Assembly (NCBI GenBank): GCA_000014925.1
Contig: CP000474.1
Coordinates: 2,852,001 to 2,916,000, forward strand
Reading direction: 5' to 3'
From: Paenarthrobacter aurescens TC1
GTDB taxonomy: Bacteria; Actinomycetota; Actinomycetes; Actinomycetales; Micrococcaceae
DNA length: 64,000 bases
Below, in pieces: positions 37,929 to 47,466 of the stretch. Under the pieces are notes generated by a model. That model was not told the DNA's origin. It saw only the letters and a program-made list of their open reading frames with translations, and searched no databases. Made by a program: the position numbers and the translations under genes. Position 1 is the first letter of the stretch. Each line of letters begins with the position of its first letter.

Positions 37929-39277
37929 ACGGCACCTGCTTCGCGACGCGTGCTTCCGGTATCCACGGGTGATGATTCGTCCGTCTCCACGTGATGGAAA
38001 CAGATCCTGTCGATCCTTCGGCCGTCCATCCGGGTGACGGTCAGCGTCCCGCCGACGGTATCCACCACATCACCTGTCCTGGCAATACGGCCAAGCTGGC
38101 TCATGACGTACCCGCCCACGGTCTCGTAGGCAGATTCATCAGGAACGGTCAGGTTGGGAATCTGCTCAGACACTTCGTCCGGCCTCAACAAGCCCGGGAA
38201 GTACCAGTCCCCGGACGCGCTCTGCAGCACTCCCGGCCGGACCTTGTCATGCTCATCGGCGACTTCGCCGACGATCTCTTCCACGAGGTCCTCAAGGGTG
38301 GTGATGCCCGCGGTGCCGCCGTATTCATCCAGCACGACGGCGAGTTGGAGGTTGCCCTCGCGCAATTCAGCAAGGAGTGCGTCCAAATGAATAGTCTCTG
38401 GAACCTTCAGGACGTCCGTCATGATCGCGCCTGCCTCAAGCTTGGCCCGACGCTCCGCGGGAACAGCTACCGCCTTCTTGATGTGAACCACGCCGCGGAT
38501 ATCGTCCGTGGAATCCCCAATGACAGGGAACCGGGAATATCCGGTTCTGCGCGCGGCATCCAGGACGTCGGAGACGGGCTGGTCGGCGTCGATCGTTTCC
38601 ATGCGGATGCGGGGCGTCATGACGTCCGCCGCCGAGCGCCCGGAAAAGTTCAGGGTACGGGCAACGAAGTTGGCCGTACCGGCATCCAACGTCCCCAGCT
38701 CCGCCGAGCGCCGCACCAAAGATGCAAGCTCCGCAGGGGTCCTCGCCCCCGAGATCTCTTCCTTGGCTTCGAGGCCGAACAGGTTCAGCACCTTGTTCGA
38801 GAATCCATTCAGCACCACGATGGCCGGCTTGAAAACAGCCGTAAACATCAGCTGGGGGCGCGCCAGGCGTTTGCCCAAAGGAAAAGCGAGGGCAATGGCC
38901 ATGTTCTTGGGGACCAACTCGCCCAGAAGCATCGAAAGGAGCGTGGCGAACGCCATGGCAACAATCAACGCGACCGAATGCGCCACCTCAGGGGCGAGGC
39001 CCAGCAGGCCGAGGGGCCCAACAAGCAGCTGCCCGACAGAGGGCTCCATCACAAAACCTGTCAACAAAGTGGTCAGCGTGATGCCCAACTGGCAACTGGA
39101 GAGCTGTGTGGAGAGCGACTTAAGGCACTTCAGCAGCGGGGCGGCAGCGTGGTCGCCGTTGTCGACTGCACGCTGAACGCTTGCTTGGTCCAAGGCAACA
39201 AGGGAAAACTCAACTGCTACAAAAAAGCCGGTGCCAAGAATCAAAGCAAAGCCGGCAAGGAGAAGAATCCATTCCAC
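37925..39277 (-). CDS. CNNM/CorC-type membrane protein (DUF21, CBS pair, CorC_HlyC), first of pair
   Basis: A 450-residue paralogue of the next gene: DUF21 membrane domain (about 1-195), CBS pair (about 215-335) and a C-terminal CorC_HlyC FAD-like fold (about 350-430, with [23 protein letters not shown] as the typical start). It probably senses ATP-Mg through the CBS pair and exports or regulates divalent cations. The pairing of a long and a short CNNM gene is common in actinobacteria. Its promoter must lie in the gap to 39763. Confidence 0.9.
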   Translation of the reverse strand: MEWILLLAGFALILGTGFFVAVEFSLVALDQASVQRAVDNGDHAAAPLLKCLKSLSTQLSSCQLGITLTTLLTGFVMEPSVGQLLVGPLGLLGLAPEVAHSVALIVAMAFATLLSMLLGELVPKNMAIALAFPLGKRLARPQLMFTAVFKPAIVVLNGFSNKVLNLFGLEAKEEISGARTPAELASLVRRSAELGTLDAGTANFVARTLNFSGRSAADVMTPRIRMETIDADQPVSDVLDAARRTGYSRFPVIGDSTDDIRGVVHIKKAVAVPAERRAKLEAGAIMTDVLKVPETIHLDALLAELREGNLQLAVVLDEYGGTAGITTLEDLVEEIVGEVADEHDKVRPGVLQSASGDWYFPGLLRPDEVSEQIPNLTVPDESAYETVGGYVMSQLGRIARTGDVVDTVGGTLTVTRMDGRRIDRICFHHVETDESSPVDTGSTRREAGAV

Positions 39278-39763
39278 CTAGTGCATCACTCCAAGAGTGG
39301 GCGCGTGCAAGGGTGAAGAAGCCTTTGGCTCGGGGATTCTCCCCGGCGGAGGCTGGTCGGGTCCCGCGGACGCATGGTCTGCGGCACCACCGGCTGTGAG
39401 CGCCGGCGCGTGATGGGCATGTGAACGGGTATTGCCGGCTCGACGGGCACGCTGTGCGGGTTTGCCAGATTGGCTCCCCCGACAGTTCCCAGGCCGGCAC
39501 CTAGATTTACTGTCCATAAGAACTTCAGTCTACAGTCCGCCCGGCCACGGGCGCTTCGCCGGCGTCACGTACGCTTCAAGAAGAAGGCCATGCCCAATAC
39601 GTCAGCCGCAACATGATTTAGGTCACCACTATTGGCAGTTAACCAACGATCCTAACTAGACTGACATGGGTCTGAGTTCGCGGGACCCGGACCCTGGCCC
39701 ACCGTTGTGGAGAGCATCTGTGGCCAGCGGGAAAACAACACTCATGGAAGAGGCGTATTTCAA
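39278..39763. promoter_or_regulatory. Divergent intergenic region between CNNM pair and kgd
   Basis: These 486 bases hold no gene I can support; the short open frames here have no ribosome binding site or family-like content. For kgd a possible promoter is TTGGCA at 39632-39637 with TAGACT at 39657-39662 (spacer 19, longer than ideal). The left 200 bases are GC-rich and would contain the promoter of the leftward pair, which I could not place. Confidence 0.4.
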
Positions 39764-42700
39764 GTGCCAGAGCAGCCCAGCCACCGTCTACCAGAGGAAT
39801 TTGGCGGAAACGAGTGGCTCGTTGACGAACTGTACGAGCGGTACCAACAGGACAAGAATTCGGTCGACGCCAAATGGTGGCCACTCTTCGAGTCCTTTGC
39901 TTCCGGTGACGGCACTTCTTCCAACGGATCCTCCGCAGCCGCATCGGCTGCCAATCCCCCTACCCAAGTACTTCCCGTGGTAGCTCCGGCAGCACCGGCA
40001 CCGACGCCGGCCGCTCCCGCCGCTGCCCCGGAGGCTGCACCGGCGGCGCCCGCCCCGGCGAAAAAGGCACCCGCCACGGTTGCCCGGGACGGAGCAAAGA
40101 AGCCCGCCGCCGGCACCACGGCCCAGCCCATCCCGGCACAGCTGCCCAAGAGCACCAAGGCTCCTACAGCACCTGAGGAAGACGTCGTTTCAGTCCTCCG
40201 CGGTCCTGCCAAGGCTATTGCCACCAACATGGTGACCAGCCTTGAAGTGCCCACTGCCACGAGCGTCCGGGCAGTTCCTGCCAAGCTGCTCATCGATAAC
40301 CGAGTGGTCATCAACTCCAACCTTGCCCGCGCCCGCGGTGGCAAGGTGTCGTTCACGCACCTCATCGGATATGCGGTTGTCCGCGCGCTCTCCCAGTTCC
40401 CGTCGATGAACGTCTACTACGACGAGATCGACGGAAAGCCGAGCGCCGTTCAGCCCGCCCACGTCAACTTCGGCATCGCCATTGACATGCCCAAGCCCGA
40501 TGGCACCCGCCTCCTGATGGTTCCGAACATCAAGAAGGCCGAGACCATGGACTTCGCCGAGTTCTGGCACACCTACGAGGACCTCATCAAGCGCGCCCGC
40601 AACGGCAAGCTGACCGCTGACGACCACGCAGGTACTACGGTCTCCCTCACCAACCCCGGTGGAATCGGTACGGTCCACTCGGTACCGCGCCTTTCCAAGG
40701 GCCAGGCGGCCATCATCGGCGTCGGCGCCCTTGACTACCCTGCTGAGTTCCAGGGCGCGAGCGAGAAGATCATCGCTCAGAACGCCATCAGCAAGATCCT
40801 CACCCTGACCTCCACCTATGACCACCGCGTCATCCAGGGCGCAGGCAGCGGCGAGTTCCTCAAGCTTGTCCACCAGCTCCTCCTCGGTGCGCAGAACTTC
40901 TACGACGAAATCTTCGAAGCCCTGCGCATTCCGTACGAGCCCGTGCGCTGGAGCCCGGACCTCCAGGTTGATCCTGCAGACGAGATCAACAAGGTAGCCC
41001 GCATCCAGCAGCTGATCCACTCCTACCGCGTGCGTGGCCACCTCATGGCCGACACCGATCCTTTGGAGTACGTACAGCGCAAGCACCCTGACCTGGACGT
41101 CCTCACCTATGGCCTGACCCTCTGGGACCTGGACCGCGAATGGCCCACCGGCGGGTTCGGTGGCAAGCCGCAGCTCAAGTTCCGAGACATCCTCGGCGTG
41201 CTCCGCGACGCCTACTGCCGCACCACGGGCATCGAGTACATGCACATCCAGGAGCCGGCAGAACGCAAGTGGTTCCAGGACCAGTTGGAGCACCCGTACT
41301 CCAAGCCGAGCCGTGAAGAGCAGTTGCGCATCGTCTCCAAGCTCAACGCTGCAGAGGCTTTCGAAACCTTCCTGCAGACCAAGTTCGTTGGCCAGAAGCG
41401 CTTCTCCCTTGAGGGTGGCGAGTCGCTGATTCCGCTGCTCGACGCCGTCATTTCCGACGCAGCCGACGACGGCTTGGACGAAGTTGCCATCGGCATGGCC
41501 CACCGTGGCCGCCTTAACGTGCTGACCAACATCGCAGGCAAGACCTACGCACAGGTCTTCCGCGAATTCGAGGGCACCCAGGACCCCCGCTCGGTCCAGG
41601 GCTCCGGTGACGTCAAGTACCACCTCGGCACGGAGGGTACTTTCACCTCGGACAACGGCAAGCAGACCAAGGTCTACCTCGCCGCCAACCCGTCCCACCT
41701 GGAAGCTGTTGACTCCGTCCTCGAAGGCATCGTCCGCGCCAAGCAGGACCGTCTGGACCAGGGCGAGTCCTTTCCTGTCCTGCCCATCATGGTCCACGGT
41801 GACGCAGCCTTCGCAGGCCAGGGTGTTGTGGCTGAAACCCTCAACCTCTCCCAGCTGCGTGGCTACCGCACCGGCGGTACCATCCACGTGATCGTCAACA
41901 ACCAGGTTGGCTTCACCACCGCGCCGTCGTCATCGCGCTCGTCCACGTACTCCACGGACGTTGCCAAGATGATCCAGGCACCGGTGTTCCACGTGAACGG
42001 CGACGACCCCGAAGCCGTGGTGCGCGTTGCGCAGCTCGCCTACGAGTTCCGTCAGCGTTTCCACAAGGACGTTGTCATCGACATGGTCTGCTACCGCCGT
42101 CGCGGCCACAACGAAGGCGACGACCCCTCCATGACCCAGCCGCTCATGTACAACCTGATCGAAGCCAAACGCTCCGTTCGCAAGTTGTACACCGAGTCGC
42201 TCATCGGCCGCGGAGACATTACCGAGGAAGAAGCTGAGCAGCTGCTCCGCGACTACCAGGAGCGCCTTGAGCGCGTCTTCGCTGAGACGCACGCTGCACA
42301 GACTTCACCGATCCCGATCATCACGGCGGACTCCGCTGCTGTGTCGGACATCGAGCGTCCCATTGCGCAGCAGGCTGACTTCGGGACCAACTCCCCTGCC
42401 TCCACTGCGATTTCCGCCGAAACCCTTGCCCGCATCGGCAAGGCGCACCTGGAAATTCCGGATGGCTTCACCGTTCACTCCAAGCTGAAGCAGCTCCTTG
42501 AGAAGCGTGAGCAGATGTCCCGTGAAGGCGGCATCGACTGGGGCTTCGGCGAGATCGCAGCCTTTGGCTCCCTGATCATGGAAGGCGTACCCGTACGCCT
42601 GGCTGGCCAGGACTCCCGCCGCGGAACGTTCGTCCAGCGTCACGCCGTGTTCCACGACCGCGCCAACGGCAACGAATGGCTGCCACTGGGCAACCTTTCC

Positions 42701-43552
42701 GACGACCAAGCCAAGTTGTGGATCTACGACTCCCTGTTGTCCGAATACGCGGCCATGGGCTTCGAATACGGCTACTCGGTGGAGCGTCCGGATGCCTTGG
42801 TCCTCTGGGAGGCCCAGTTCGGCGACTTCGTCAACGGCGCCCAAACCATCATTGACGAGTTCATTTCCTCGGCTGAACAGAAGTGGGGCCAGCGCTCCTC
42901 GCTGGTTCTCATGCTGCCGCATGGTTACGAAGGCCAGGGTCCGGACCACTCGTCGGCACGCATCGAGCGCTTCCTGCAGATGTGCGCCGAGGACAACATG
43001 ATCGTGGCCAACCCCACCACGGCCGCCTCGCACTTCCACCTGTTGCGCCGCCAGGCTTACAGCCGTCCGCGGAAGCCGTTGATCATCTTCACACCCAAGC
43101 AGCTGCTCCGCCTCAAGGGTGCGGCTTCGGCCGTGGAAGACTTCACCACCGGCGGCTTCAAGCCGGTCATTGCTGATCCGGAAGTACAGCCTGCCAATGT
43201 GGACCGCGTCATCCTGGTCTCAGGCCGTTTGTACTACGACCTCCTGTCCAACCGTCAGAAGTCCGGCGACACTTCGACTGCGATCATCCGCGTAGAGCAG
43301 CTGTACCCGCTGCCCAAGGCTGAGATTGACGCCGAACTCGCCAAGTACCCGAACGCTGACATCGTTTGGGCACAGGACGAGCCCGCCAACCAGGGTCCGT
43401 GGCCGTTCATGGGCCTGAACCTGGCACCGGAGCTTGATCGCAAGCTTCGTCTCGTGTCGCGTCCGGCTTCGGCATCCACCGCTGCCGGTTCCATGAAGCG
43501 CCACGCTGCTGAACAGGACGCCCTGATCAAGCAGGCGTTCGAACGCAAGTAA
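39764..43552 (+). CDS. kgd: Multifunctional 2-oxoglutarate dehydrogenase E1/E2 (KGD/OdhA type)
   Basis: A 1262-residue fusion typical of actinobacteria: a short N-terminal tail with the E1-like EEFGGNEWLVDELYERYQQD, a Pro/Ala linker (about 45-130), an acyltransferase E2 catalytic domain with STYDHRVIQGAGSGEF, then the thiamin-diphosphate E1 with GMAHRGRLNVL, HGDAAFAGQG and NNQVGFTT. There is no lipoyl domain, as in KGD/OdhA, which works with the E2 of pyruvate dehydrogenase. In relatives the phospho-switch protein OdhI/GarA inhibits it. I chose the GTG at 39764, with GAAGAGG upstream. It carries the 2-oxoglutarate step of the TCA cycle. Confidence 0.96.
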   Translation: MPEQPSHRLPEEFGGNEWLVDELYERYQQDKNSVDAKWWPLFESFASGDGTSSNGSSAAASAANPPTQVLPVVAPAAPAPTPAAPAAAPEAAPAAPAPAKKAPATVARDGAKKPAAGTTAQPIPAQLPKSTKAPTAPEEDVVSVLRGPAKAIATNMVTSLEVPTATSVRAVPAKLLIDNRVVINSNLARARGGKVSFTHLIGYAVVRALSQFPSMNVYYDEIDGKPSAVQPAHVNFGIAIDMPKPDGTRLLMVPNIKKAETMDFAEFWHTYEDLIKRARNGKLTADDHAGTTVSLTNPGGIGTVHSVPRLSKGQAAIIGVGALDYPAEFQGASEKIIAQNAISKILTLTSTYDHRVIQGAGSGEFLKLVHQLLLGAQNFYDEIFEALRIPYEPVRWSPDLQVDPADEINKVARIQQLIHSYRVRGHLMADTDPLEYVQRKHPDLDVLTYGLTLWDLDREWPTGGFGGKPQLKFRDILGVLRDAYCRTTGIEYMHIQEPAERKWFQDQLEHPYSKPSREEQLRIVSKLNAAEAFETFLQTKFVGQKRFSLEGGESLIPLLDAVISDAADDGLDEVAIGMAHRGRLNVLTNIAGKTYAQVFREFEGTQDPRSVQGSGDVKYHLGTEGTFTSDNGKQTKVYLAANPSHLEAVDSVLEGIVRAKQDRLDQGESFPVLPIMVHGDAAFAGQGVVAETLNLSQLRGYRTGGTIHVIVNNQVGFTTAPSSSRSSTYSTDVAKMIQAPVFHVNGDDPEAVVRVAQLAYEFRQRFHKDVVIDMVCYRRRGHNEGDDPSMTQPLMYNLIEAKRSVRKLYTESLIGRGDITEEEAEQLLRDYQERLERVFAETHAAQTSPIPIITADSAAVSDIERPIAQQADFGTNSPASTAISAETLARIGKAHLEIPDGFTVHSKLKQLLEKREQMSREGGIDWGFGEIAAFGSLIMEGVPVRLAGQDSRRGTFVQRHAVFHDRANGNEWLPLGNLSDDQAKLWIYDSLLSEYAAMGFEYGYSVERPDALVLWEAQFGDFVNGAQTIIDEFISSAEQKWGQRSSLVLMLPHGYEGQGPDHSSARIERFLQMCAEDNMIVANPTTAASHFHLLRRQAYSRPRKPLIIFTPKQLLRLKGAASAVEDFTTGGFKPVIADPEVQPANVDRVILVSGRLYYDLLSNRQKSGDTSTAIIRVEQLYPLPKAEIDAELAKYPNADIVWAQDEPANQGPWPFMGLNLAPELDRKLRLVSRPASASTAAGSMKRHAAEQDALIKQAFERK

Positions 43553-43556
43553 ACGA

Positions 43557-43603
43557 AACTGCCCGGCCTGAGGAGCGATGAGCGCGCCTCAGGCCGGGCA
43601 GTT
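43557..43603 (+). terminator. Strong terminator after kgd
   Basis: A 17-bp perfect stem (43557-43573 with 43587-43603) with a 13-base loop lies four bases after the kgd stop and is followed by CTGTTTA. Confidence 0.9.
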
Positions 43604-43690
43604 CTGTTTAATGGGACAGGTACCCGGTTCCCAAACCGGCCGATGATTCGGAAACCGTGCAAGGACCGTAACGAGTGTGAAGAGGTAACC

Positions 43691-44290
43691 GTGGAAGACA
43701 GGAAGCTGCGCATCGCAGCTGTAGGAGATGAACTGCTCGCGGGTCTGGGGGATCCCCGCGCATTGGGTTGGCTCGGAAGAGTCCTGGCCCGCACGCCCCA
43801 GGACTCCGTTGTGGTGGAAAGTTTCCCGCTCCCCTGCCCCATGGAAGGCACTGAGGGCCTCGCCGCCCGCTGGCAGGACGAGGCCGGCAGGCGCTTCAGC
43901 GACACGCATGAGAATCGATTGGTGATCGGTCTTTCGGGGCGCGACCTCGAATTTGGCCTGTCCACGGCGCGCAGCCGTTTGAATCTTGCCAACATCCTGG
44001 ACGGCGCTTCACACAGCAGCGTGGAAGTCTTTGTGGTGGGCCCGCCCCCCACGCTTGATCCCGCCCGCAACAAGCGGCTTGCTGAACTGAACACTGCCTT
44101 CGCTGATGTCACCACGCGACGAAACCACCACTACGTTGACACGTTCTCCCCCTTGCTCAATCATGAGCAGTGGAGGACGGACCTCGCAGCCAATGGGGGA
44201 ACACCGGGCCAGGCCGGCTACGGATTAATTGCGTGGCTTGTCCTGCACCGCGGCTGGTTCCAGTGGCTTAATATCGCACAACCGGAGTAG
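43691..44290 (+). CDS. SGNH/GDSL-type hydrolase
   Basis: A 199-residue protein that begins LRIAAVGDELLAGLGDPRALGW, a GDSL-like block I with GDEL (Ser replaced by Glu at the nucleophile position), and ends with the block V-like region GTPGQAGYGLIAWL, where the usual catalytic D-x-x-H is not obvious. Thus the fold is that of SGNH esterases but the catalytic residues appear altered. The start is GTG at 43691 with AGAGG upstream. It is followed two bases later by a serine hydrolase gene. No signal peptide is seen. Confidence 0.7.
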   Translation: MEDRKLRIAAVGDELLAGLGDPRALGWLGRVLARTPQDSVVVESFPLPCPMEGTEGLAARWQDEAGRRFSDTHENRLVIGLSGRDLEFGLSTARSRLNLANILDGASHSSVEVFVVGPPPTLDPARNKRLAELNTAFADVTTRRNHHYVDTFSPLLNHEQWRTDLAANGGTPGQAGYGLIAWLVLHRGWFQWLNIAQPE

Positions 44291-44292
44291 CC

Positions 44293-45582
44293 ATGACACG
44301 GATCGTGAAGGTTTCTGTCAGAGCACCATTCACCGCGGCCATTGTTGCCGCAGTGGTAGCCACAGTTTCCTGCAGTTCCGGTCCGCCCTCTCCTTCAGCG
44401 ACGTCGCCAACAGCCACGCCCACGGCTTCGTCATCAACGATTTCGTCATCAACATCCTCGCCATCAACGGCCACGGCTGCGTTGCAGCCCTTCGACGCCG
44501 GAACCCTGCGCGCCGACTTCGAGCGGACCGCGAAGGAAGTCCTTGTCCCTGGGGCGGTGATGTTGTTGGTGACCCCCGAAGGGACCCTCACGGCTTCTTA
44601 CGGCACTGGTGTCCGCGACGCCCAGCGCGCAGTATCCACCGAGGACCATATCCGGGTGGGCTCCGTCACCAAGACCTGGACCACAACTGCCATTCTGCAG
44701 ATGGTCCAGGAGGGCAAGCTTTCCTTGGACGATCCGGTGTCCCGGCACCGGCCCGACGTTCCCAACGGGGACAACATCACTATCGATCAGCTGCTGACCA
44801 TGCGGAGCGGGCTGTTCAACTACACGGAAACCCTCGAGCTCAATTCGGCCATGGACACGGACCCGCAAAGGGCTTGGCAACCGGACGAACTTCTAGCCCT
44901 GGCCTACAAACACCCACCGTACTTTGCGCCTAGCCAGGGTTTCCATTACTCCAACACCAACACGGTCCTGCTGGGCCTCATCGCCGAAAAGATCGCCGGG
45001 AAACCGTTGGGGCAACTGTTCAAGGAACGCATCTTTGAGCCGCTGGGCATGACGGGAACAGTGTTCCCCGACATCGCGTCGAACAGTATTCCCGAACCCC
45101 ATCCCCAGGGCTACTTCTTCGGGGACAACGTCCTGACCATGACGAATCCCGCACTCCCGGAGGCCATGCAGCAGGAAGCCAACGCCGGCACGCTCGCACC
45201 CAACGACGTCACTGACGTCAATCCATCGTGGGCTTGGGCAGCGGGTTCGGGGATCTCCACGGCCACTGATCTGAAGACTCTTGGGGAGGCCCTTGTCAAC
45301 GGAAAGCTCCTGAACGCTGAACTGCAACAAAAGCGGCTTGAGACCGTCACGCCCACGAACCCGGACGACCCGCGCAGTGCCTCGTATGGTTTGGGGATCG
45401 CGAAGTTCGGTAATCTCTACGGCCACACCGGAGAACTTCCAGGCTTCAACACCTTCATGGGCAGCGATCCTGCGAATTCCGTCACGTTGGTGGTGTGGAC
45501 CAATTTGGCGCCCGCTGCCGACGGCCGCGATCCCGCGGTAATCATCGCCCGCTCGCTCATCGGCAAGATTTACAGGTCATAG
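44293..45582 (+). CDS. Serine hydrolase lipoprotein, beta-lactamase/D-Ala-D-Ala carboxypeptidase class C family
   Basis: A 429-residue secreted protein. The signal peptide ends in a lipobox ATVSC (Cys27), followed by a Ser/Thr/Pro-rich linker (28-65). The catalytic domain has the SxxK motif as SVTK (Ser124, Lys127), a YSNTN tyrosine motif and a C-terminal HTGELPG in place of KTG. It probably acts on D-alanyl peptides of the cell wall or on related esters; true beta-lactamase activity is possible but not implied. Confidence 0.88.
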   Translation: MTRIVKVSVRAPFTAAIVAAVVATVSCSSGPPSPSATSPTATPTASSSTISSSTSSPSTATAALQPFDAGTLRADFERTAKEVLVPGAVMLLVTPEGTLTASYGTGVRDAQRAVSTEDHIRVGSVTKTWTTTAILQMVQEGKLSLDDPVSRHRPDVPNGDNITIDQLLTMRSGLFNYTETLELNSAMDTDPQRAWQPDELLALAYKHPPYFAPSQGFHYSNTNTVLLGLIAEKIAGKPLGQLFKERIFEPLGMTGTVFPDIASNSIPEPHPQGYFFGDNVLTMTNPALPEAMQQEANAGTLAPNDVTDVNPSWAWAAGSGISTATDLKTLGEALVNGKLLNAELQQKRLETVTPTNPDDPRSASYGLGIAKFGNLYGHTGELPGFNTFMGSDPANSVTLVVWTNLAPAADGRDPAVIIARSLIGKIYRS

Positions 45583-45632
45583 CCCTGACCTGCCGTCCGG
45601 CATTAGTCAACAAACCATTGCCTCCTGGCTAG

Positions 45633-45670
45633 ACGCGATATATCGTGTTTTCTATCAACGCGATATATCG
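45633..45670 (+). promoter_or_regulatory. Duplicated palindromic operator, likely PadR-controlled
   Basis: The 13-base unit ACGCGATATATCG occurs at 45633-45645 and again at 45658-45670, centres 25 bases apart. Its core CGATATATCG is a perfect palindrome, extended to GCGATATATCGC in the second copy. The pair lies 16 bases before the DUF4097 gene that leads the operon coding the PadR regulator, so autoregulation is likely. The ATAT core may overlap the -10 element. Confidence 0.75.
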
Positions 45671-45685
45671 CAACTTGGAGGGATC

Positions 45686-46534
45686 ATGTCTGACGAACTA
45701 TGGACCGTGACGGGCCCGCAAACCATTGATGTGGAGAATGTCCGCTCTCTCAAACTGGGCATTGTCAAAGGCCGCTTTGACGTGGTGACGCACGACGAGC
45801 CATTTGTCCGCATCGAGATCAGCGAGATCACGGGCGACCCTCTGACGGTCACGCTTGTTGACGGAAGGCTGGAAGTACGCCACCAACTCCAAGGACCGCA
45901 GGGCTGGTTCCGCAACCTGATGGGTACCGTCAACAACACCAGCAGCAACGCGGTGATCGTCGGCATTGCGCTACCATCCGGCGTCGACGTTGAGGCGGGT
46001 ACCGTGAGCGGTGACGGCATGGTCTCGGGAATCAGCGGCCGCACTCGTCTGAACACGGTCTCCGGTTCGGTCCTTGCCGACAGCACCAGCGGCGAATTAC
46101 ACGTCAATACAGTCAGTGGCGAGGTCATCGCCAGAAACCACGACGGCGTCCTGACCGCCAAGAGCGTCTCAGGCGAAGTCACCGCTTCAGGCAAGTTCAA
46201 GAACGTCCGTGCGAGCACCGTGAGCGGCGACCTCAGCTTTGACCTGCAGGACTACACCAACGACCTCGGGGCCAATTCCGTCTCCGGAGACCTGACTATC
46301 CGGCTGCCACATGATGTCGGCCTGGACATCGTGGCGAAGTCGGCCAGCGGTACCGTGGTGATCGACGACCAGATGTACGCCCAGCCCGGCAGCAACGTTC
46401 ACACCATTGTGGGCCCGGACGAAAAACTGATGCTGGTTCGGACCAACACGATGTCCGGGAAGACCTACATCATGCACGGATCGGCGCCCACACCGGAAAA
46501 CGGCCACCCGGCCCCCGGGGAATCGGGCCTCTGA
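45686..46534 (+). CDS. DUF4097-type beta-repeat protein
   Basis: A 282-residue protein made mostly of short beta repeats, each around 20 residues and marked by a recurring (T/S)-V-S-G-(D/E/S) motif at least nine times from about residue 110 to 230, the pattern of DUF4097 putative adhesin-like beta-solenoids. There is no signal peptide or membrane helix, so it is probably cytoplasmic despite the adhesin label. It overlaps the PadR gene by one base (TGATG) and follows the duplicated operator. Biochemical role unknown; related genes often accompany stress or envelope regulators. Confidence 0.8.
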   Translation: MSDELWTVTGPQTIDVENVRSLKLGIVKGRFDVVTHDEPFVRIEISEITGDPLTVTLVDGRLEVRHQLQGPQGWFRNLMGTVNNTSSNAVIVGIALPSGVDVEAGTVSGDGMVSGISGRTRLNTVSGSVLADSTSGELHVNTVSGEVIARNHDGVLTAKSVSGEVTASGKFKNVRASTVSGDLSFDLQDYTNDLGANSVSGDLTIRLPHDVGLDIVAKSASGTVVIDDQMYAQPGSNVHTIVGPDEKLMLVRTNTMSGKTYIMHGSAPTPENGHPAPGESGL

Positions 46535-47148
46535 TGCCCCCGGTTTTTGCGCACGGCGCCCTGCGACTGTACCTGCTTGCCTTGCTCGAGACAGGTCCGA
46601 AGCACGGCTATGAGCTGATCAAGGAGTTGGGCGAGCGATTCGGCGGCACCTACTCCCCCAGCGCCGGAACCATCTACCCGCGTTTGGGAAAGCTGGAGGA
46701 GGAAGGCCTCGTTGCCACGGAGGCCGAAGGGCGTCGCACCAAGTACCTCATCACTGATGCCGGCCGCGCTGAGCTGGACAGCCGCCGGCAGGAGCTTGCC
46801 GATGTAGAGGACACAATTTCGGCCTCCGTCAGGCGGCTCGCCGACAATCTGCGGGAGGACATCCGAACCAATATGCGCGGCTTGCGGGCAGATCTCGCAG
46901 CCACCGCCGAGGCCGCCCGCACCAGCGCTTCTTCGGCTGCTTTTCGGAGCAGGACAGCGGGCTACACTCCTGAAGGTCAGCGCATCCTCAAGGAAGCGGA
47001 ACTATTGGTCCAGTCCTTCAGGGACGACATTCGTGTCGAATTGCGCCAGCACGGCGCCGCTCATCCGCTGACTCCCATTGCGCTTGAAACCGTGCGCACT
47101 GTATTGGACCAGGCCCGCATCTCGATCAGGAACTCGCTGCGAAACTGA
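46534..47148 (+). CDS. PadR-family transcriptional regulator
   Basis: A 204-residue repressor. Residues 5-80 are the PadR winged helix (LYLLALLETGPKHGYELIKEL, then SAGTIYPRLGKLEEEGLV), and the remainder is a long helical Arg/Ala/Glu-rich dimerisation and effector region. It is translationally coupled to the DUF4097 gene and probably binds the twin palindromes upstream of that gene. Ligand unknown; PadR proteins often sense phenolic acids or antibiotics. Confidence 0.93.
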   Translation: MPPVFAHGALRLYLLALLETGPKHGYELIKELGERFGGTYSPSAGTIYPRLGKLEEEGLVATEAEGRRTKYLITDAGRAELDSRRQELADVEDTISASVRRLADNLREDIRTNMRGLRADLAATAEAARTSASSAAFRSRTAGYTPEGQRILKEAELLVQSFRDDIRVELRQHGAAHPLTPIALETVRTVLDQARISIRNSLRN

Positions 47149-47261
47149 CTAACGGGCTGCTCCGAGGGAGCACGACACCCGCCCGGTTCGCGGCGCAGCG
47201 CTCTGATGTGCGAAACTGGAGGGCAGCTTTATTGAGTATCAATCCTTGAAGGAGGCCAGCT

Positions 47262-47336
47262 ATGAGCAAGCGTGCACGTAAGCGTCGTGACCGTAAGCGC
47301 GGCGGCGCGAACCACGGCAAGCGTCCCAACACCTAA
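47262..47336 (+). CDS. Ribosomal protein bL37 (24 residues)
   Basis: A tiny gene with a perfect AAGGAGG six to seven bases before the ATG at 47262. The product MSKRARKRRDRKRGGANHGK (plus RPNT) is Lys/Arg-rich and matches what I recall of bL37, a small protein of the large ribosomal subunit first seen in mycobacterial ribosome structures. It is followed by a terminator. Such genes are normally missed by size filters. Confidence 0.87.
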   Translation: MSKRARKRRDRKRGGANHGKRPNT

Positions 47337-47365
47337 GCCATCGGCTTAGCGTCACAGGCTTAAAA

Positions 47366-47405
47366 GCGAAGGACCCGGAAACCATGCGGCTTCCGGGTCC
47401 TTCGC
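47366..47405. terminator. Terminator after bL37
   Basis: A 15-bp perfect stem (47366-47380 with 47391-47405) with a ten-base loop, between convergent bL37 and rsrA. Confidence 0.88.
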
Positions 47406-47466
47406 AGTTAAGAGCTGGAGAAGTTGCACCCTGTGAAGGGATCAACTCTGGAGCGCCGGAGTTGTA

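Noticed and set aside
39210..39517. Minus-strand open frames upstream of the CNNM-type pair
   Set aside because: They are Arg/Ser/Pro-rich, overlap each other in two frames and lack binding sites.
40190..41887. Long open frame (565 codons) on the minus strand inside kgd
   Set aside because: It is the antisense shadow of a strongly conserved gene in high-GC DNA, with composition typical of such shadows and no family motifs.
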